Part shown: piece after piece, positions 15,566 to 25,299 of the stretch
Position numbering within the stretch: the first letter of the stretch is position 1
Layout of the letters: the number at the start of each line of letters is the position of its first letter
Position numbers and translations under genes: made by a program
Notes under the pieces: model-generated
Told to the model about the DNA's origin: nothing
Seen by the model: the letters and a program-made list of their open reading frames with translations, nothing else
Databases searched by the model: none
From: CAJJDF01 sp965655625
GTDB taxonomy: Bacteria > Bacteroidota > Bacteroidia > Flavobacteriales_D > CAJJDF01
Length of the DNA stretch: 64,000 nt
Direction of reading: 5' to 3'
NCBI GenBank assembly: GCA_965655625.1
Contig: CBFHHA010000006.1
Coordinates: 1 to 64,000 of the forward strand

Positions 15566-17974
15566 ATGTACAAGATTATTTATGCACTTTCTTTTCTGTT
15601 AATTTCCGTTTTGGGAACATCTCAAGCTACTCAAACCATAAGAGGTAAAATAATTGACAAAGAAACATTTTCGCCCATCATTGGAGCCACTGTTTTACTT
15701 GTTTCAAATCAAGAAACACCTCAGGGAGCCTCCACAGATATTGACGGAAATTACCGCATAGATGGAATAACGATTGGCAGACACACCCTGAAAGTGAAGT
15801 ACCTAGGTTATTACGAAAAAACAATTTCGATTGTTGTGAATTCTGGTAAAGAATTGATTCTTAATATCGAATTGGAAGAATCAATGATAAAGATGAAGGA
15901 AGTTGAAATTTCAGCAGACGAAAATGGAGGTGTAAAAAATGAAATGGCACTTGTAAGCGTTACTAGTTTTTCGGTAGAAGAAACTGATAAATATGCAGGA
16001 AGCCGAGGAGATCCGGCCCGAATGGCTGCAAATTTTGCCGGAGTGCAGGGAGCAGATGACTCCAGAAACGATATTATTGTGCGAGGAAACTCTCCGTTGG
16101 GAGTTCTGTGGAGAGTTGAAGGAATTGATATTCCTAACCCCAATCATTTTGCCATTGCGGGAACCTCAGGTGGTCCGGTTTCTATCCTGAATAATAAATT
16201 AATGGCAAACTCCGATTTCTTTACTGCCGCATTTCCGGCAGAATATGGAAACAGTATAGCTGGAGTATTTGATTTAAAACTAAGAAATGGAAACAACCAA
16301 AAGCATGAATTTAGTGGTCAATTTGGTTTTTTAGGGACGGAATTAATGGCAGAAGGACCTTTGAACAAAAAGAATGGCTCATCCTATTTAATCGCCTACC
16401 GATATTCTACTTTAGCAATTTTTGGTGGACTGGGAATCAAAGTCGGAACAGATGCCATTCCTGCCTATCAGGATTTGAGCTTCAAGCTTAATTTTCCTCA
16501 GAAAAAAGGAGGAACCATTTCCTTGTTTGGAATTTCTGGAAGTAGCGACATCGACATTGAATTTAGTCCAGAAGAAAAGCCAAATGATGAACTCAATATT
16601 TATGGCGAAAATGACAGAGATCAATATTTCAATACGCGCATGGCTGTAGCTGGACTAACCTACATCAAACCACTCAAGAAAAATGCCTATTGGAAAACAA
16701 CAATAGCAGGATCAGTAGAAGAACAAAAAGCCGTTCACAATTATTTTAATCGCAGTGTAAACACTTATGGATTCTACAACTTGGATACAATCTATACAAT
16801 TTTAGATTATCGCTTCAGGCAGTTCAAAACCTCTGCCTCTTCATTCATAAATAAAAAGCTGAACAAGCAAAGTGTCCTCAAATTTGGGTTTAATGCTGAT
16901 GTTTTTTTCTATGATTTTCACGACAGTGTACTACTTGATCAATTAAACCCTCCTACTTGGGATGTTCGTTGGGATCACAATGGTACAGCTGCACTCATCC
17001 AACCTTTTGCTCAACTTAAGCACAAGTTCAATGAGCGATTTGTCATGAATTTCGGATTGCATGCCCAAGCATTTACGCAAAGTGAGAGTATTTCATTCAT
17101 AGAGCCAAGAATCAGCATGAAATGGAATTTGGACGAGAAACAGGTAATTTCTTCAGGTGTTGGGCTACACAGTCAATTACAACCTTCATACACCTACTTT
17201 TATCAGTTGCCATCGGGAGTTGGCACAGAAGAAATTCAACATAACAGTAAAATGGATTTCTCCAAAAGTATCCATTCGGTGATAGGGTATGCAAATTCCA
17301 TTTCGGCTAAAACATTAATTAAATCGGAAGTGTACTTTCAGTACTTATATAACATTCCTGTAGAAGTAACTCCTTCTTCGTTTTCTATGGTGAATCAGGG
17401 GTCTGGCTTCACAAGATTCTTCCCAGACTCTCTTCAAAATACGGGCACGGGTAAAAATTACGGAATCGAATTAACAGTAAAGCATAATTTTGACAAAACA
17501 CTCTTTGCCTTGTTTACAGGAGCCATTTACAATAGTTTGTACAGAGGTAGCGATGGAATTGAAAGGAACACAGATTTTAATGGGAATTTTGCCGCAAATT
17601 TCTTGATGGGAAAGGAGTTTAAACTGAATAAAAAGAACTCCATTACGATTGGTGCAAACATAACTTGGGCAGGAGGAAGAAGGTTTGGAATTGTGGATTC
17701 TACGGCCTCTGCCGCAGCGCGAGAAGTCATCTTTCTAGATGAGGGCTACAACGAGTCGCAGTTCAAGGATTATTTTCGTGCCGACATTAAAATCAATTAC
17801 AAACTGAATACAAAAAAACTCACCCACGAAATTGGTCTAGATTTGGTAAATGTATTAGGAATAGAAAACATTCTGGCGGTAACTTACGCCCCAACACCTG
17901 ATGATCCTCAGCGAATTACCTATTCCAATCAGCTAGGATTTTTACCTTTGTTTTATTACCGAATTGATTTTTAA
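15566..17974 (+). CDS. TonB-dependent receptor, cargo unknown
   Basis: An 802-residue receptor with signal peptide (about 1-20), carboxypeptidase-regulatory-like domain (about 23-110), plug (about 115-235, with RNDIIVRGNSPLGVLWRVEG) and a long barrel ending LPLFYYRIDF. The plug contains the NPNHFAIAGTSGGPVSILN segment typical of a Bacteroidota receptor group that is not SusC. No SusD gene follows. Instead a small helical-repeat gene starts 2 bases after its stop, so that protein may work with the receptor. Confidence 0.88.
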   Translation: MYKIIYALSFLLISVLGTSQATQTIRGKIIDKETFSPIIGATVLLVSNQETPQGASTDIDGNYRIDGITIGRHTLKVKYLGYYEKTISIVVNSGKELILNIELEESMIKMKEVEISADENGGVKNEMALVSVTSFSVEETDKYAGSRGDPARMAANFAGVQGADDSRNDIIVRGNSPLGVLWRVEGIDIPNPNHFAIAGTSGGPVSILNNKLMANSDFFTAAFPAEYGNSIAGVFDLKLRNGNNQKHEFSGQFGFLGTELMAEGPLNKKNGSSYLIAYRYSTLAIFGGLGIKVGTDAIPAYQDLSFKLNFPQKKGGTISLFGISGSSDIDIEFSPEEKPNDELNIYGENDRDQYFNTRMAVAGLTYIKPLKKNAYWKTTIAGSVEEQKAVHNYFNRSVNTYGFYNLDTIYTILDYRFRQFKTSASSFINKKLNKQSVLKFGFNADVFFYDFHDSVLLDQLNPPTWDVRWDHNGTAALIQPFAQLKHKFNERFVMNFGLHAQAFTQSESISFIEPRISMKWNLDEKQVISSGVGLHSQLQPSYTYFYQLPSGVGTEEIQHNSKMDFSKSIHSVIGYANSISAKTLIKSEVYFQYLYNIPVEVTPSSFSMVNQGSGFTRFFPDSLQNTGTGKNYGIELTVKHNFDKTLFALFTGAIYNSLYRGSDGIERNTDFNGNFAANFLMGKEFKLNKKNSITIGANITWAGGRRFGIVDSTASAAAREVIFLDEGYNESQFKDYFRADIKINYKLNTKKLTHEIGLDLVNVLGIENILAVTYAPTPDDPQRITYSNQLGFLPLFYYRIDF

Positions 17975-17976
17975 GC

Positions 17977-18408
17977 ATGGCAGGGAAAACTCCTTATAAA
18001 CCACTGATTTATCCAGCTAAAATAATACTGGCTTGGGGAGAAGCAATTTCGGGCAATACTGAAATTCGCGACTGGCTCGGGAAAAATGGATATCCGGAAC
18101 TGTACACCTTTGTCTTTGCTCTTAACCTAAAAGAAACAGCCAGAGAGTGGCTCATGAAAAATAAATACCCTCACTTAATGGCATTAATCCAAGGAGTAGA
18201 AGGAAATGAGAAGGCGTTGGATTGGCTTAACAAAAATGGGTTTGAAGTCCTCTTTCATATCGCCAAAGCAGGTGATGGTGACACATCCTCTTTGGAGTGG
18301 CTTAAAGTAAACCAACGCGACTTTGCACATCTGGCTCTAAAAATTAAAGCAAGAAAAGATCAAATACAACTAGATCACGATGATGTGCACAAAATGAGTC
18401 CAGAATAG
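17977..18408 (+). CDS. Small protein of four helical WL/YP repeats
   Basis: A 143-residue soluble protein without a signal peptide. I see four units of about 25 residues with the pattern WLxKNxYPxL: IRDWLGKNGYPEL, AREWLMKNKYPHL, ALDWLNKNGFEVL and SLEWLKVNQRDFAHL. Each predicts as a helix-turn-helix, so the chain probably folds as a short alpha solenoid, a usual protein-binding scaffold. The N-terminal 20 residues and the acidic tail are outside the repeats. The gene begins 2 bases after a TonB receptor gene and is likely translated with it. I do not recognise a named family; function unknown. Confidence 0.72.
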   Translation: MAGKTPYKPLIYPAKIILAWGEAISGNTEIRDWLGKNGYPELYTFVFALNLKETAREWLMKNKYPHLMALIQGVEGNEKALDWLNKNGFEVLFHIAKAGDGDTSSLEWLKVNQRDFAHLALKIKARKDQIQLDHDDVHKMSPE

Positions 18409-18449
18409 AGTATTCTAGGCTATTTTTCGTTTATAAACTGCTGTTCCAA

Positions 18450-19742
18450 TTACAAGCTCCAGTATTCTATTTGTTTAATTTTGTCTTTCAAAATCCCCTT
18501 CACATCTACAAAAACTCCTTTGCCCTCAGGCAAAAAAGACTGGAAATACTTCTCGTCCAAGTTCACATAGTCTTGGTGATTCACAGCTAAGATAATTGCG
18601 TCATATTTTCCGGTTGGTTCATTTACCAAACCAAATCCATATTCATGTTGCAATTCATCTGAACTAGCATGCGGATCTACTACTTCTACGTTACAAGAAA
18701 ACGACTCCAATTCTCTAATTACATCCACTACTTTGGAGTTTCTGATGTCACTCACATCCTCCTTGAAAGTTGCTCCCATAACAAGAACTCTGGCATCCAT
18801 AATATTGGTCCCTTGTGCCAATATTTTCTTTACAGTTTGTTTTCCAATATAGAACCCCATTGAATCATTCACGTACCTTCCAGAGTTTATTACTTTGGCG
18901 TGGTATCCTGTTTTCTTTGCTTTGTGAGTTAGGTAATAAGGATCTACACCGATACAATGACCTCCCACTAAACCAGGCTTAAAATTCAAGAAATTCCATT
19001 TGGTTCCGGCCGCTTCCAACACATCATACGTATTTATTCCAACTCTATTGAATATGATTGATAGCTCGTTAATCAAAGCGATATTTACATCTCTTTGCGT
19101 ATTCTCAATAATTTTGGCAGCTTCCGCCACTTTGATCGAGGCAGCTCTATGAACTCCTGCATCCACAACCAATTCATAAGTCTTTGCTACTTCCTCCAAA
19201 GCCTCTGGCGAACAAGCTGAAGCTACTTTCACGATGGTACTTAGTGTATGCACTTTATCACCCGGATTAATTCTCTCTGGAGAGTAACCTACTTTAAAGT
19301 CTTCTTTCCACTTGAGACCCGAAACTTCTTCCAACACTGGAATACAATCGTCTTCGGTACAACCAGGATAAACAGTAGATTCATACACAACATAATCTCC
19401 TTTTTTGAGAACTTGAGCTACTGTTTTACTCGCACCCAACAAAGGACGTAAGTCCGGCAAATTGCTTTCGTCAATTGGGGTTGGAACAGCTATAATATAA
19501 AAAGAGGCTTTCTTCAGTTCTTCTAGGTCTGCAGTGAAGGTAATATCAGAGTTTTCAAAATCTTTTGCTTCAAGTTCCTTGCTAGGATCGATGTTGTTTT
19601 GCATCAATTTTACTCGATCTGCATTGATATCAAACCCTATTACTTTTATTTTTTTAGCGAACTCTAGGGCGATAGGAAGTCCTACATATCCTAATCCTAT
19701 TACGGCTAAAGTTGCTTCTTTATTTACTAATTTATCGTACAT
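18450..19742 (-). CDS. UDP-N-acetyl-hexosamine 6-dehydrogenase (WbpA/WbpO/TviB-like)
   Basis: A 430-residue nucleotide-sugar dehydrogenase. NAD-binding motif VIGLGYVGLPIA is near residue 14, and the catalytic Cys263 lies in GGHCIGVDPYYLTHKA, the form seen in the UDP-HexNAc group rather than UDP-glucose dehydrogenases. It would oxidise C6 of UDP-GlcNAc (or the Gal/Man epimer) to the uronic acid. With the oxidoreductase, aminotransferase and acetyltransferase of this operon it completes a Wbp-type route to a UDP-diacetamido-uronic acid. Last gene of the operon, 68 bases after the oxidoreductase gene. Exact hexosamine not decided from sequence. Confidence 0.85.
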   Translation of the reverse strand: MYDKLVNKEATLAVIGLGYVGLPIALEFAKKIKVIGFDINADRVKLMQNNIDPSKELEAKDFENSDITFTADLEELKKASFYIIAVPTPIDESNLPDLRPLLGASKTVAQVLKKGDYVVYESTVYPGCTEDDCIPVLEEVSGLKWKEDFKVGYSPERINPGDKVHTLSTIVKVASACSPEALEEVAKTYELVVDAGVHRAASIKVAEAAKIIENTQRDVNIALINELSIIFNRVGINTYDVLEAAGTKWNFLNFKPGLVGGHCIGVDPYYLTHKAKKTGYHAKVINSGRYVNDSMGFYIGKQTVKKILAQGTNIMDARVLVMGATFKEDVSDIRNSKVVDVIRELESFSCNVEVVDPHASSDELQHEYGFGLVNEPTGKYDAIILAVNHQDYVNLDEKYFQSFLPEGKGVFVDVKGILKDKIKQIEYWSL

Positions 19743-19810
19743 AAGTTAATCTTGTTATCTTCTTAAAAAAAGAACTATCACAGTTCCACATGTTCAATTT
19801 GATCACTAAT

Positions 19811-20842
19811 TTAATATCCTTGCTCGTCTCTTACTTTGTAAATTCTTTCAATGATATCTACCACTTTCATTCCTTCGAGCGCGTTGGTAGTTGTAGTAGC
19901 TGAACCGCTTAGGGTATCTACCACGTTTTCAATCACATAATTGTGGTTAGCCGCAGAACCTTTATAAGGTCCATAATCATTCGCTGGGTTACTTGGCGGC
20001 AATACGGGCATTTCGTACCCTTCTATGTGGCAATATTCTACTTCATTCATATATTGTCCTCCCACTTTAACACTTCCTTTGCTTCCTATGATTGTCAAGC
20101 TACTTTCTAAATTTTTGTCCCATACAGCTGTGGAATAATTTAATACGCCCATTCCTCCTTTTAAGAAGTCGAAAGTTACTAAACCTGAATCTTCGAATGC
20201 GGTAGTTTCTTTGTGAGTAAAGTCTTTAAAATTTCCTTTGATATTATCAATATCACCACACAACCAATACATGATATCGATAAAATGAGAAAACTGAGTA
20301 AACAAAGTTCCACCATCAAGGTCTGGTGTTCCTTTCCACCCACCTTTTTTGTAGTAACGATCATCTCTGTTCCAATAACAGTTCAACTGAACCATATGAA
20401 TATCACCCAGCAGCTTGTTCTCCATCACTTCCTTTAACCATGCTGACGGAGGTGAATACCTATTTTGCATGACGCAAAAAACTTGTTTGTTATTTTTTAA
20501 GGAAACATGCATGATTTCCTCGCAATCTGCTTTAGAAAGCCCCATTGGCTTTTCGCACACTATGTGTTTTCCTGCCTCCAGTGCCAACAAACTATGTGAA
20601 GCGTGAATTCCATTCGGTGTACTCACCGTTAACACATCAAACTCTGTGTCACTGGCTAGTAATTCTTCTATCGATTGAAAAAAAGGAACAGGAAAATTTT
20701 CTATTCCTAATTCTTCCTTTGGTCTAATATCGCACAAAGCGGCTAATTCAGCCCCTTCATTTCTCATAATCATTTCGGCATGTCGTTTTCCGATATGCCC
20801 ATTTCCTACAACTGCAAATTTTACTTTTTTCATTCTATTCAT
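19811..20842 (-). CDS. wbpB: Gfo/Idh/MocA oxidoreductase, WbpB-like
   Basis: A 343-residue NAD-dependent oxidoreductase. The Rossmann motif VVGNGHIGKRHAEMI is at the N-terminus, followed by the family signature CEKPMGLS, and a conserved NRY...WNRDDRYYKKGGWKG region. In the Wbp pathway this enzyme oxidises C3 of UDP-GlcNAcA before transamination. Its ATG at 20842 overlaps the stop of the acetyltransferase gene by four bases (ATGA), which supports this start over the in-frame ATG at 20833. The symbol rests on context and family resemblance. Confidence 0.8.
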   Translation of the reverse strand: MNRMKKVKFAVVGNGHIGKRHAEMIMRNEGAELAALCDIRPKEELGIENFPVPFFQSIEELLASDTEFDVLTVSTPNGIHASHSLLALEAGKHIVCEKPMGLSKADCEEIMHVSLKNNKQVFCVMQNRYSPPSAWLKEVMENKLLGDIHMVQLNCYWNRDDRYYKKGGWKGTPDLDGGTLFTQFSHFIDIMYWLCGDIDNIKGNFKDFTHKETTAFEDSGLVTFDFLKGGMGVLNYSTAVWDKNLESSLTIIGSKGSVKVGGQYMNEVEYCHIEGYEMPVLPPSNPANDYGPYKGSAANHNYVIENVVDTLSGSATTTTNALEGMKVVDIIERIYKVRDEQGY

Positions 20843-21414
20843 TTTATTGGAAATACCTTGTTACTCTCCAATCTGTATTTTTGTTTTGACTCTACGCAAA
20901 TTGCCTCGCCATTGGAGTCAAACTTTAATCTATGACCGTATTCACTTACCCAGCCTATTTGTTTTGCGGGGTTACCCACCCACAAGCTGTAATCTGGAAT
21001 TTCTTTGGTTACCACTGCTCCTGCACCTATAAATGAGTAGGCCCCAATGTCATTTCCACATACAATTGTGGCGTTCGCTCCAATTGAAGCTCCTTTTCTC
21101 ACTCGAGTTTGTAGGTATTCCTCTTTTCTCACAATTGCACTTCTGGGGTTAATCACATTTGTAAAAACCATGGAGGGACCAAGGAAAACATCATCTTCAC
21201 ATATTACACCAGTGTATATTGATACGTTGTTCTGCACTTTCACATTATTACCAAGAACAACCTCTGGCGAAATCACCACATTTTGACCAATATTACACCG
21301 TTTACCAATAATGCAATTAGGCATGATGTGTGAAAAATGCCAAATTTTAGTTCCTTCACCAATTTTGCTACCCGCATCAATCACGGCTGTTTCATGAGAA
21401 AAATATGTATCCAT
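20839..21414 (-). CDS. wbpD: UDP-3-amino-sugar N-acetyltransferase, WbpD-like
   Basis: A 191-residue hexapeptide-repeat acyltransferase. The left-handed beta-helix begins at once (SKIGEGTKIWHFSHI) and ends near PAKQIGWVSEYG, a C-terminal signature of the WbpD/WlbB group that acetylates the 3-amino group of UDP-GlcNAc3NA. The start is the ATG at 21414, whose A is the last base of the stop codon of the T9SS cargo gene (TAATG); a longer frame reaching 21489 would run inside that gene and adds unconserved residues. Its own stop overlaps the next start. Tight coupling on both sides. Confidence 0.88.
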   Translation of the reverse strand: MDTYFSHETAVIDAGSKIGEGTKIWHFSHIMPNCIIGKRCNIGQNVVISPEVVLGNNVKVQNNVSIYTGVICEDDVFLGPSMVFTNVINPRSAIVRKEEYLQTRVRKGASIGANATIVCGNDIGAYSFIGAGAVVTKEIPDYSLWVGNPAKQIGWVSEYGHRLKFDSNGEAICVESKQKYRLESNKVFPIK

Positions 21415-24302
21415 TACTTCTTTATTATTTTTTCTACAGAACGTTTTCCGTCTGCCTGTACTACCAGGTAATAAAGACCTGTGGCACATTCAGTAATGTC
21501 TACATCTAAAGAAGTAAGGCCATCAATTGATTGAGTCATTATTTGTTTTCCAAGCTCGTCAAACAAAAAAATTGTTCCTTTACTCACCGAATTTTCAAAG
21601 ACCAATCGCACATCTCCATCGGTTGGGTTTGGATATACTTTTAAATCGAATTTATCTTTCTTGTTAATGTTTATACTGGCACTAGGATTGAACCTAACTG
21701 TGTATTGAAATTTATACGTTTCGCTTGTATCGTTATTCGCATTTACGGCAAATACTTTGAAAAACACTTTTGTTCCCATGGGATAGTTGGGAATGGGTGT
21801 ACTAGAAACGTAGGTACTATCGGCAGTATTCACCATCCCAATTCTGTTACCAAAACTAGGAGTGTTAACAGACCACATAGCATACACACTTCTCACAGGC
21901 AAGCCGCTAGATATTTGTGCATTGATATGCTGATCGATATCTTCTCTTGGCACAACTAAAGTTGGCATGTCATCAATCCATGTTTTTACGATAGCCGGAT
22001 AATTATCTCGTCCAACTAATGAATATTCCCAAAGACCTCTTCCCCAAATTGCGGCTCTCAATGTATTCGAGCCATTTACAACTTCGAGCTCTTTTATTGT
22101 CGAATTGGGCAATCCCGGAGTGTACAAAGTCCAAGCCGTATCAGATATAGTTTTTGTGTACACACCAATTTCTGCACCTACATAAATATTTCCCTCTTTT
22201 GTATGGTCTACAACCACATTTCGAAGGGGCATATCACCTAAGTTATAAGTAATGTTTATCCAGTTTGTTCCGCCATTTGTAGTCATGAAAATTTTATTTC
22301 CATCATTTTGGTATCTATTGTAGGTAACAAATATATTCTCGTCATCATTTGGGTTAAAAGCAATATCAGTGATCGTATAGTTTGGTAAATTTGTTTTGAT
22401 AGAGGAAAAGGTGGCACCAGCATTTGTCGATTTCATGAGGGCAGCTCCTCTTGCTACCACAATTATATCTGAGTTATTCTCTGCAATAGCCGCTTCACTA
22501 ATCGTATTTCCAAATGGGTCTCCTCGATAAGTCCAATTCCCGCCAAATTCCTCACTCACATAAATATCTTTTGCAAAATTATATACCTTCATCTGGTCAT
22601 TTGGATCAAATGCTAATGGTGCTTCCCAAGCTCCATTTCCTGAACCAGATTGACCGGAAGGTGACGCACCTCCTTGAGTCAAACCTCCATCTGTTGTTTT
22701 TCTCCTTGAACCATATTGCACACTTCCCATCATGTAGTCATCATTCAATGGATGAATGATTGCCTCCATTCCGTCTGCCCCATAAAATTCAATCCATGCA
22801 TCTTTGTGTTTGATACTGGTTCCGTTATCCTGTGAACCACTCATCGTTCTGTAGTGGTTCGATTGACTGACTCCTAAACTGTAATTTTCTCTGATTCCTA
22901 GGCCATCACTCAAAACTGTCCAGGTCACACCATCGTCTGTGCTCTTGGCAAACAAACCGTCTGTTCCTACGTAAAAAATCCCATCGATGCATTGAGCGAC
23001 ACGCAAATCAGCATGAATGTATTTCCCTCCTTGCTTAAGATTTGCTTCGTAGTTTCCCATTCCATGGGCAGAACTTCCCAAACTCCACCATGTTATTTGG
23101 TTAGAAGTTCTTCCACCGTCTGTAGAATTAACAATATCTAAATACCCGTAAATCATTTTTGACGTGTCTAAATCATGCACCGCAAATCCGTCACAAGACT
23201 CGGGCGGATTACTCATAAAAGTAAAATCTATCCCTTTATTCTTGGAGGTCCATATCCCGTTGGTTGATGCAAAAAAGACGCAATCTGGACAATCTTTACT
23301 TACTGATATTTTACCTGAAGCCCCGCTGTTGCCAACAAGTGTATTTGATCCTGTAAAGGATACCCCTTGGTTCAATGAATACAATACTTTGTCTTTGTTT
23401 GAGCCCCAATAGTAATAGTCATAAATGTAAATGATATTGTCATCTGTCGGGTGAAATTCTATTTCAGATATTGACCCATTTGTTACTTTGGTCCAAGTGG
23501 CCAAATTATCTGTGGAACGGTACAAACCGTCACTTGCCGCAACCAAAATTAAATTTGCTACCCTCGGGTGGTAAGCAATTGTATTTATTTTAAAACTACT
23601 TCCTAGCCCGCCTTTTCCAAGTGTAGAAGGATTAAAATTAGTTTCTCTCCAAGTGGTGCCGCCATCTGTTGATCTGTAAATTCCATGGGAATAATTGTTG
23701 CCTCCATTTTGTACTGCTATCAGTATAGAATCTGAATTTGTGGGTGAAACTCCTATTGATTCGACTCCACTTGCCGTGAGCGAATCGGTATATCCTCCGG
23801 TCCAGGAGATTCCTCCATTGTTAGATTTCCAAAAGCCACCACTTCTGGATCCCACATACATAATTTGGGTGTTGCTCGGATTTACATAAAATGTTTCTAT
23901 CCTTCCCAATCCGGCAGAGTAGTGCCCGGTGATGCTGTCTAATGTGTAAGGACCAAGATCTTTCCATCCTCCAGAATAAAGCGATCTATTCGTATTTCCG
24001 GCTGATTTAGATGTATTCAAAAACTGTAAATAAGCTTTTTCCACAAATCTTGGATCCACATTATTTCTAGCTCCAGACGGAGCATACTTACTCTCATTTT
24101 CGTTCTTCCACCTTTGGTATCCTTTGTAGCCAGAACCTTTTCCTTTTCCATGACTTTCAAAATACTTATCGGCTTCTTTACAGACTTCGTAAAAATTGTA
24201 AGTAGGATCCTGCATCATTACCTTATATAGTTTTTGAGAAAAGGAAGAACTTATCAGAAAAACGGAAGCTAAAAAAAGTAATATTCTGACTATTTGCTGC
24301 AT
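21414..24302 (-). CDS. T9SS cargo: BNR/VPS10-like beta-propeller with type A sorting domain
   Basis: A 962-residue secreted protein. The signal peptide is about 1-22. From about residue 120 to 750 there are many blades with Asp-box-like S-T-D-G-G-x-T-W motifs (for example YRSTDGGTTWRETNF and FAKSTDDGVTWTVL), as in sialidase/sortilin-type propellers. A beta domain (about 780-870) follows, then a type A T9SS sorting domain of about 80 residues with FDLKVYPNPTDGDVRLVF and FDELGKQI. There are no convincing sialidase catalytic Arg/Tyr sites, so binding rather than hydrolysis is likely. It lies inside a sugar-nucleotide operon, 5 bases after the UXS gene, and overlaps the WbpD-like start by one base. 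Confidence 0.9.
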   Translation of the reverse strand: MQQIVRILLFLASVFLISSSFSQKLYKVMMQDPTYNFYEVCKEADKYFESHGKGKGSGYKGYQRWKNENESKYAPSGARNNVDPRFVEKAYLQFLNTSKSAGNTNRSLYSGGWKDLGPYTLDSITGHYSAGLGRIETFYVNPSNTQIMYVGSRSGGFWKSNNGGISWTGGYTDSLTASGVESIGVSPTNSDSILIAVQNGGNNYSHGIYRSTDGGTTWRETNFNPSTLGKGGLGSSFKINTIAYHPRVANLILVAASDGLYRSTDNLATWTKVTNGSISEIEFHPTDDNIIYIYDYYYWGSNKDKVLYSLNQGVSFTGSNTLVGNSGASGKISVSKDCPDCVFFASTNGIWTSKNKGIDFTFMSNPPESCDGFAVHDLDTSKMIYGYLDIVNSTDGGRTSNQITWWSLGSSAHGMGNYEANLKQGGKYIHADLRVAQCIDGIFYVGTDGLFAKSTDDGVTWTVLSDGLGIRENYSLGVSQSNHYRTMSGSQDNGTSIKHKDAWIEFYGADGMEAIIHPLNDDYMMGSVQYGSRRKTTDGGLTQGGASPSGQSGSGNGAWEAPLAFDPNDQMKVYNFAKDIYVSEEFGGNWTYRGDPFGNTISEAAIAENNSDIIVVARGAALMKSTNAGATFSSIKTNLPNYTITDIAFNPNDDENIFVTYNRYQNDGNKIFMTTNGGTNWINITYNLGDMPLRNVVVDHTKEGNIYVGAEIGVYTKTISDTAWTLYTPGLPNSTIKELEVVNGSNTLRAAIWGRGLWEYSLVGRDNYPAIVKTWIDDMPTLVVPREDIDQHINAQISSGLPVRSVYAMWSVNTPSFGNRIGMVNTADSTYVSSTPIPNYPMGTKVFFKVFAVNANNDTSETYKFQYTVRFNPSASININKKDKFDLKVYPNPTDGDVRLVFENSVSKGTIFLFDELGKQIMTQSIDGLTSLDVDITECATGLYYLVVQADGKRSVEKIIKK

Positions 24303-24307
24303 AGGTG

Positions 24308-25291
24308 TTATTTTATGAACTTATCGAAATTATAGTGATCTACTTCGGACAATTCTTGTTTTGATAATGACTTGAAAAAATTATAGGTTAATTTCAATCC
24401 TTCTTGCCTCGACACTTTTGGTTCCCAGTTCAGCAGTTGCTTCGCCTTTGTAATATCTGGCCTTCTTTTCTTTGGGTCGTTCTCCGGTAATTCTTTGTAA
24501 ATTACTTTTTGACTTGTTCCTGTTAATTTAATAATTTCTTCGGCAAAGTCTCCAATTGTAATCTCATCTGGATTGCCAATGTTAACAGGTTCAGGGTAAT
24601 CCGATTGCAATAACCTACATATTCCCTCTACCAAATCATCAACGTAACAGAATGACCTGGTCTGAGAACCATCTCCAAAAACTGTTAGATCCTCTCCTCT
24701 CAAAGCCTGACCAATAAAAGCTGGTAGAACTCTTCCATCGTTTAGCCTCATTCGAGGACCATAGGTGTTGAAAATCCGTATAATTCTTGTCTCAACTCCA
24801 TGAAATCGGTGATACGCCATAGTAATGGCTTCCTGAAAACGCTTTGCTTCATCGTATACACCTCTTGGTCCGATAGGGTTCACATTTCCCCAATAGTCTT
24901 CCGTTTGCGGATGAACTTCAGGGTCGCCATAAACCTCTGATGTGCTAGCTATAAGCATTCTAGCATCTTTTGCTTTTGCTAGGCCCAATAAATTATGAGT
25001 ACCAAGCGACCCCACTTTCAGAGTTTGAATTGGAATTTTAAGGTAATCAATTGGACTTGCTGGAGAAGCAAAATGAAGAATATAATCTAGTTCTCCCGAA
25101 ACATGAATATAATTAGAGATATCATGATTGTGAAATTCAAAATTCTCTAATGGAAATAAGTGTTCTATATTCTTAAGTCTTCCGGTAATGAGATTATCCA
25201 TCGCAATCACGTGATATCCGTCTTTAATGAACCGATCGCACAGATGTGATCCCAAAAATCCTGCAGCTCCTGTAATTAATACTTTTTTCAT
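24308..25291 (-). CDS. uxs: UDP-glucuronate decarboxylase (UDP-xylose synthase)
   Basis: A 327-residue short-chain dehydrogenase of the extended type. NAD motif GAAGFLGSHLCDRF at residues 8-21, catalytic Tyr146 and Lys150 in YDEAKR, and the UXS-specific segments HFASPASPIDYLK and GPRMRLNDGRVLPAFI. It converts UDP-glucuronate to UDP-xylose. The UDP-glucose dehydrogenase encoded 8 bases upstream supplies its substrate. Bifunctional or epimerase variants of this fold exist, but the listed segments favour UXS. Confidence 0.92.
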   Translation of the reverse strand: MKKVLITGAAGFLGSHLCDRFIKDGYHVIAMDNLITGRLKNIEHLFPLENFEFHNHDISNYIHVSGELDYILHFASPASPIDYLKIPIQTLKVGSLGTHNLLGLAKAKDARMLIASTSEVYGDPEVHPQTEDYWGNVNPIGPRGVYDEAKRFQEAITMAYHRFHGVETRIIRIFNTYGPRMRLNDGRVLPAFIGQALRGEDLTVFGDGSQTRSFCYVDDLVEGICRLLQSDYPEPVNIGNPDEITIGDFAEEIIKLTGTSQKVIYKELPENDPKKRRPDITKAKQLLNWEPKVSRQEGLKLTYNFFKSLSKQELSEVDHYNFDKFIK

Positions 25292-25299
25292 ACTTTGTT

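Noticed and set aside
21414..21489. Upstream extension of the acetyltransferase by 25 residues
   Set aside because: It lies wholly inside the coding end of the T9SS cargo gene in another frame; the ATG at 21414 gives the usual family start.
21414..24302. Calling the beta-propeller protein a sialidase
   Set aside because: Asp-box-like blades occur in many propellers and I cannot find the Arg triad and Tyr/Glu nucleophile of sialidases, so only a binding or structural role is supported.
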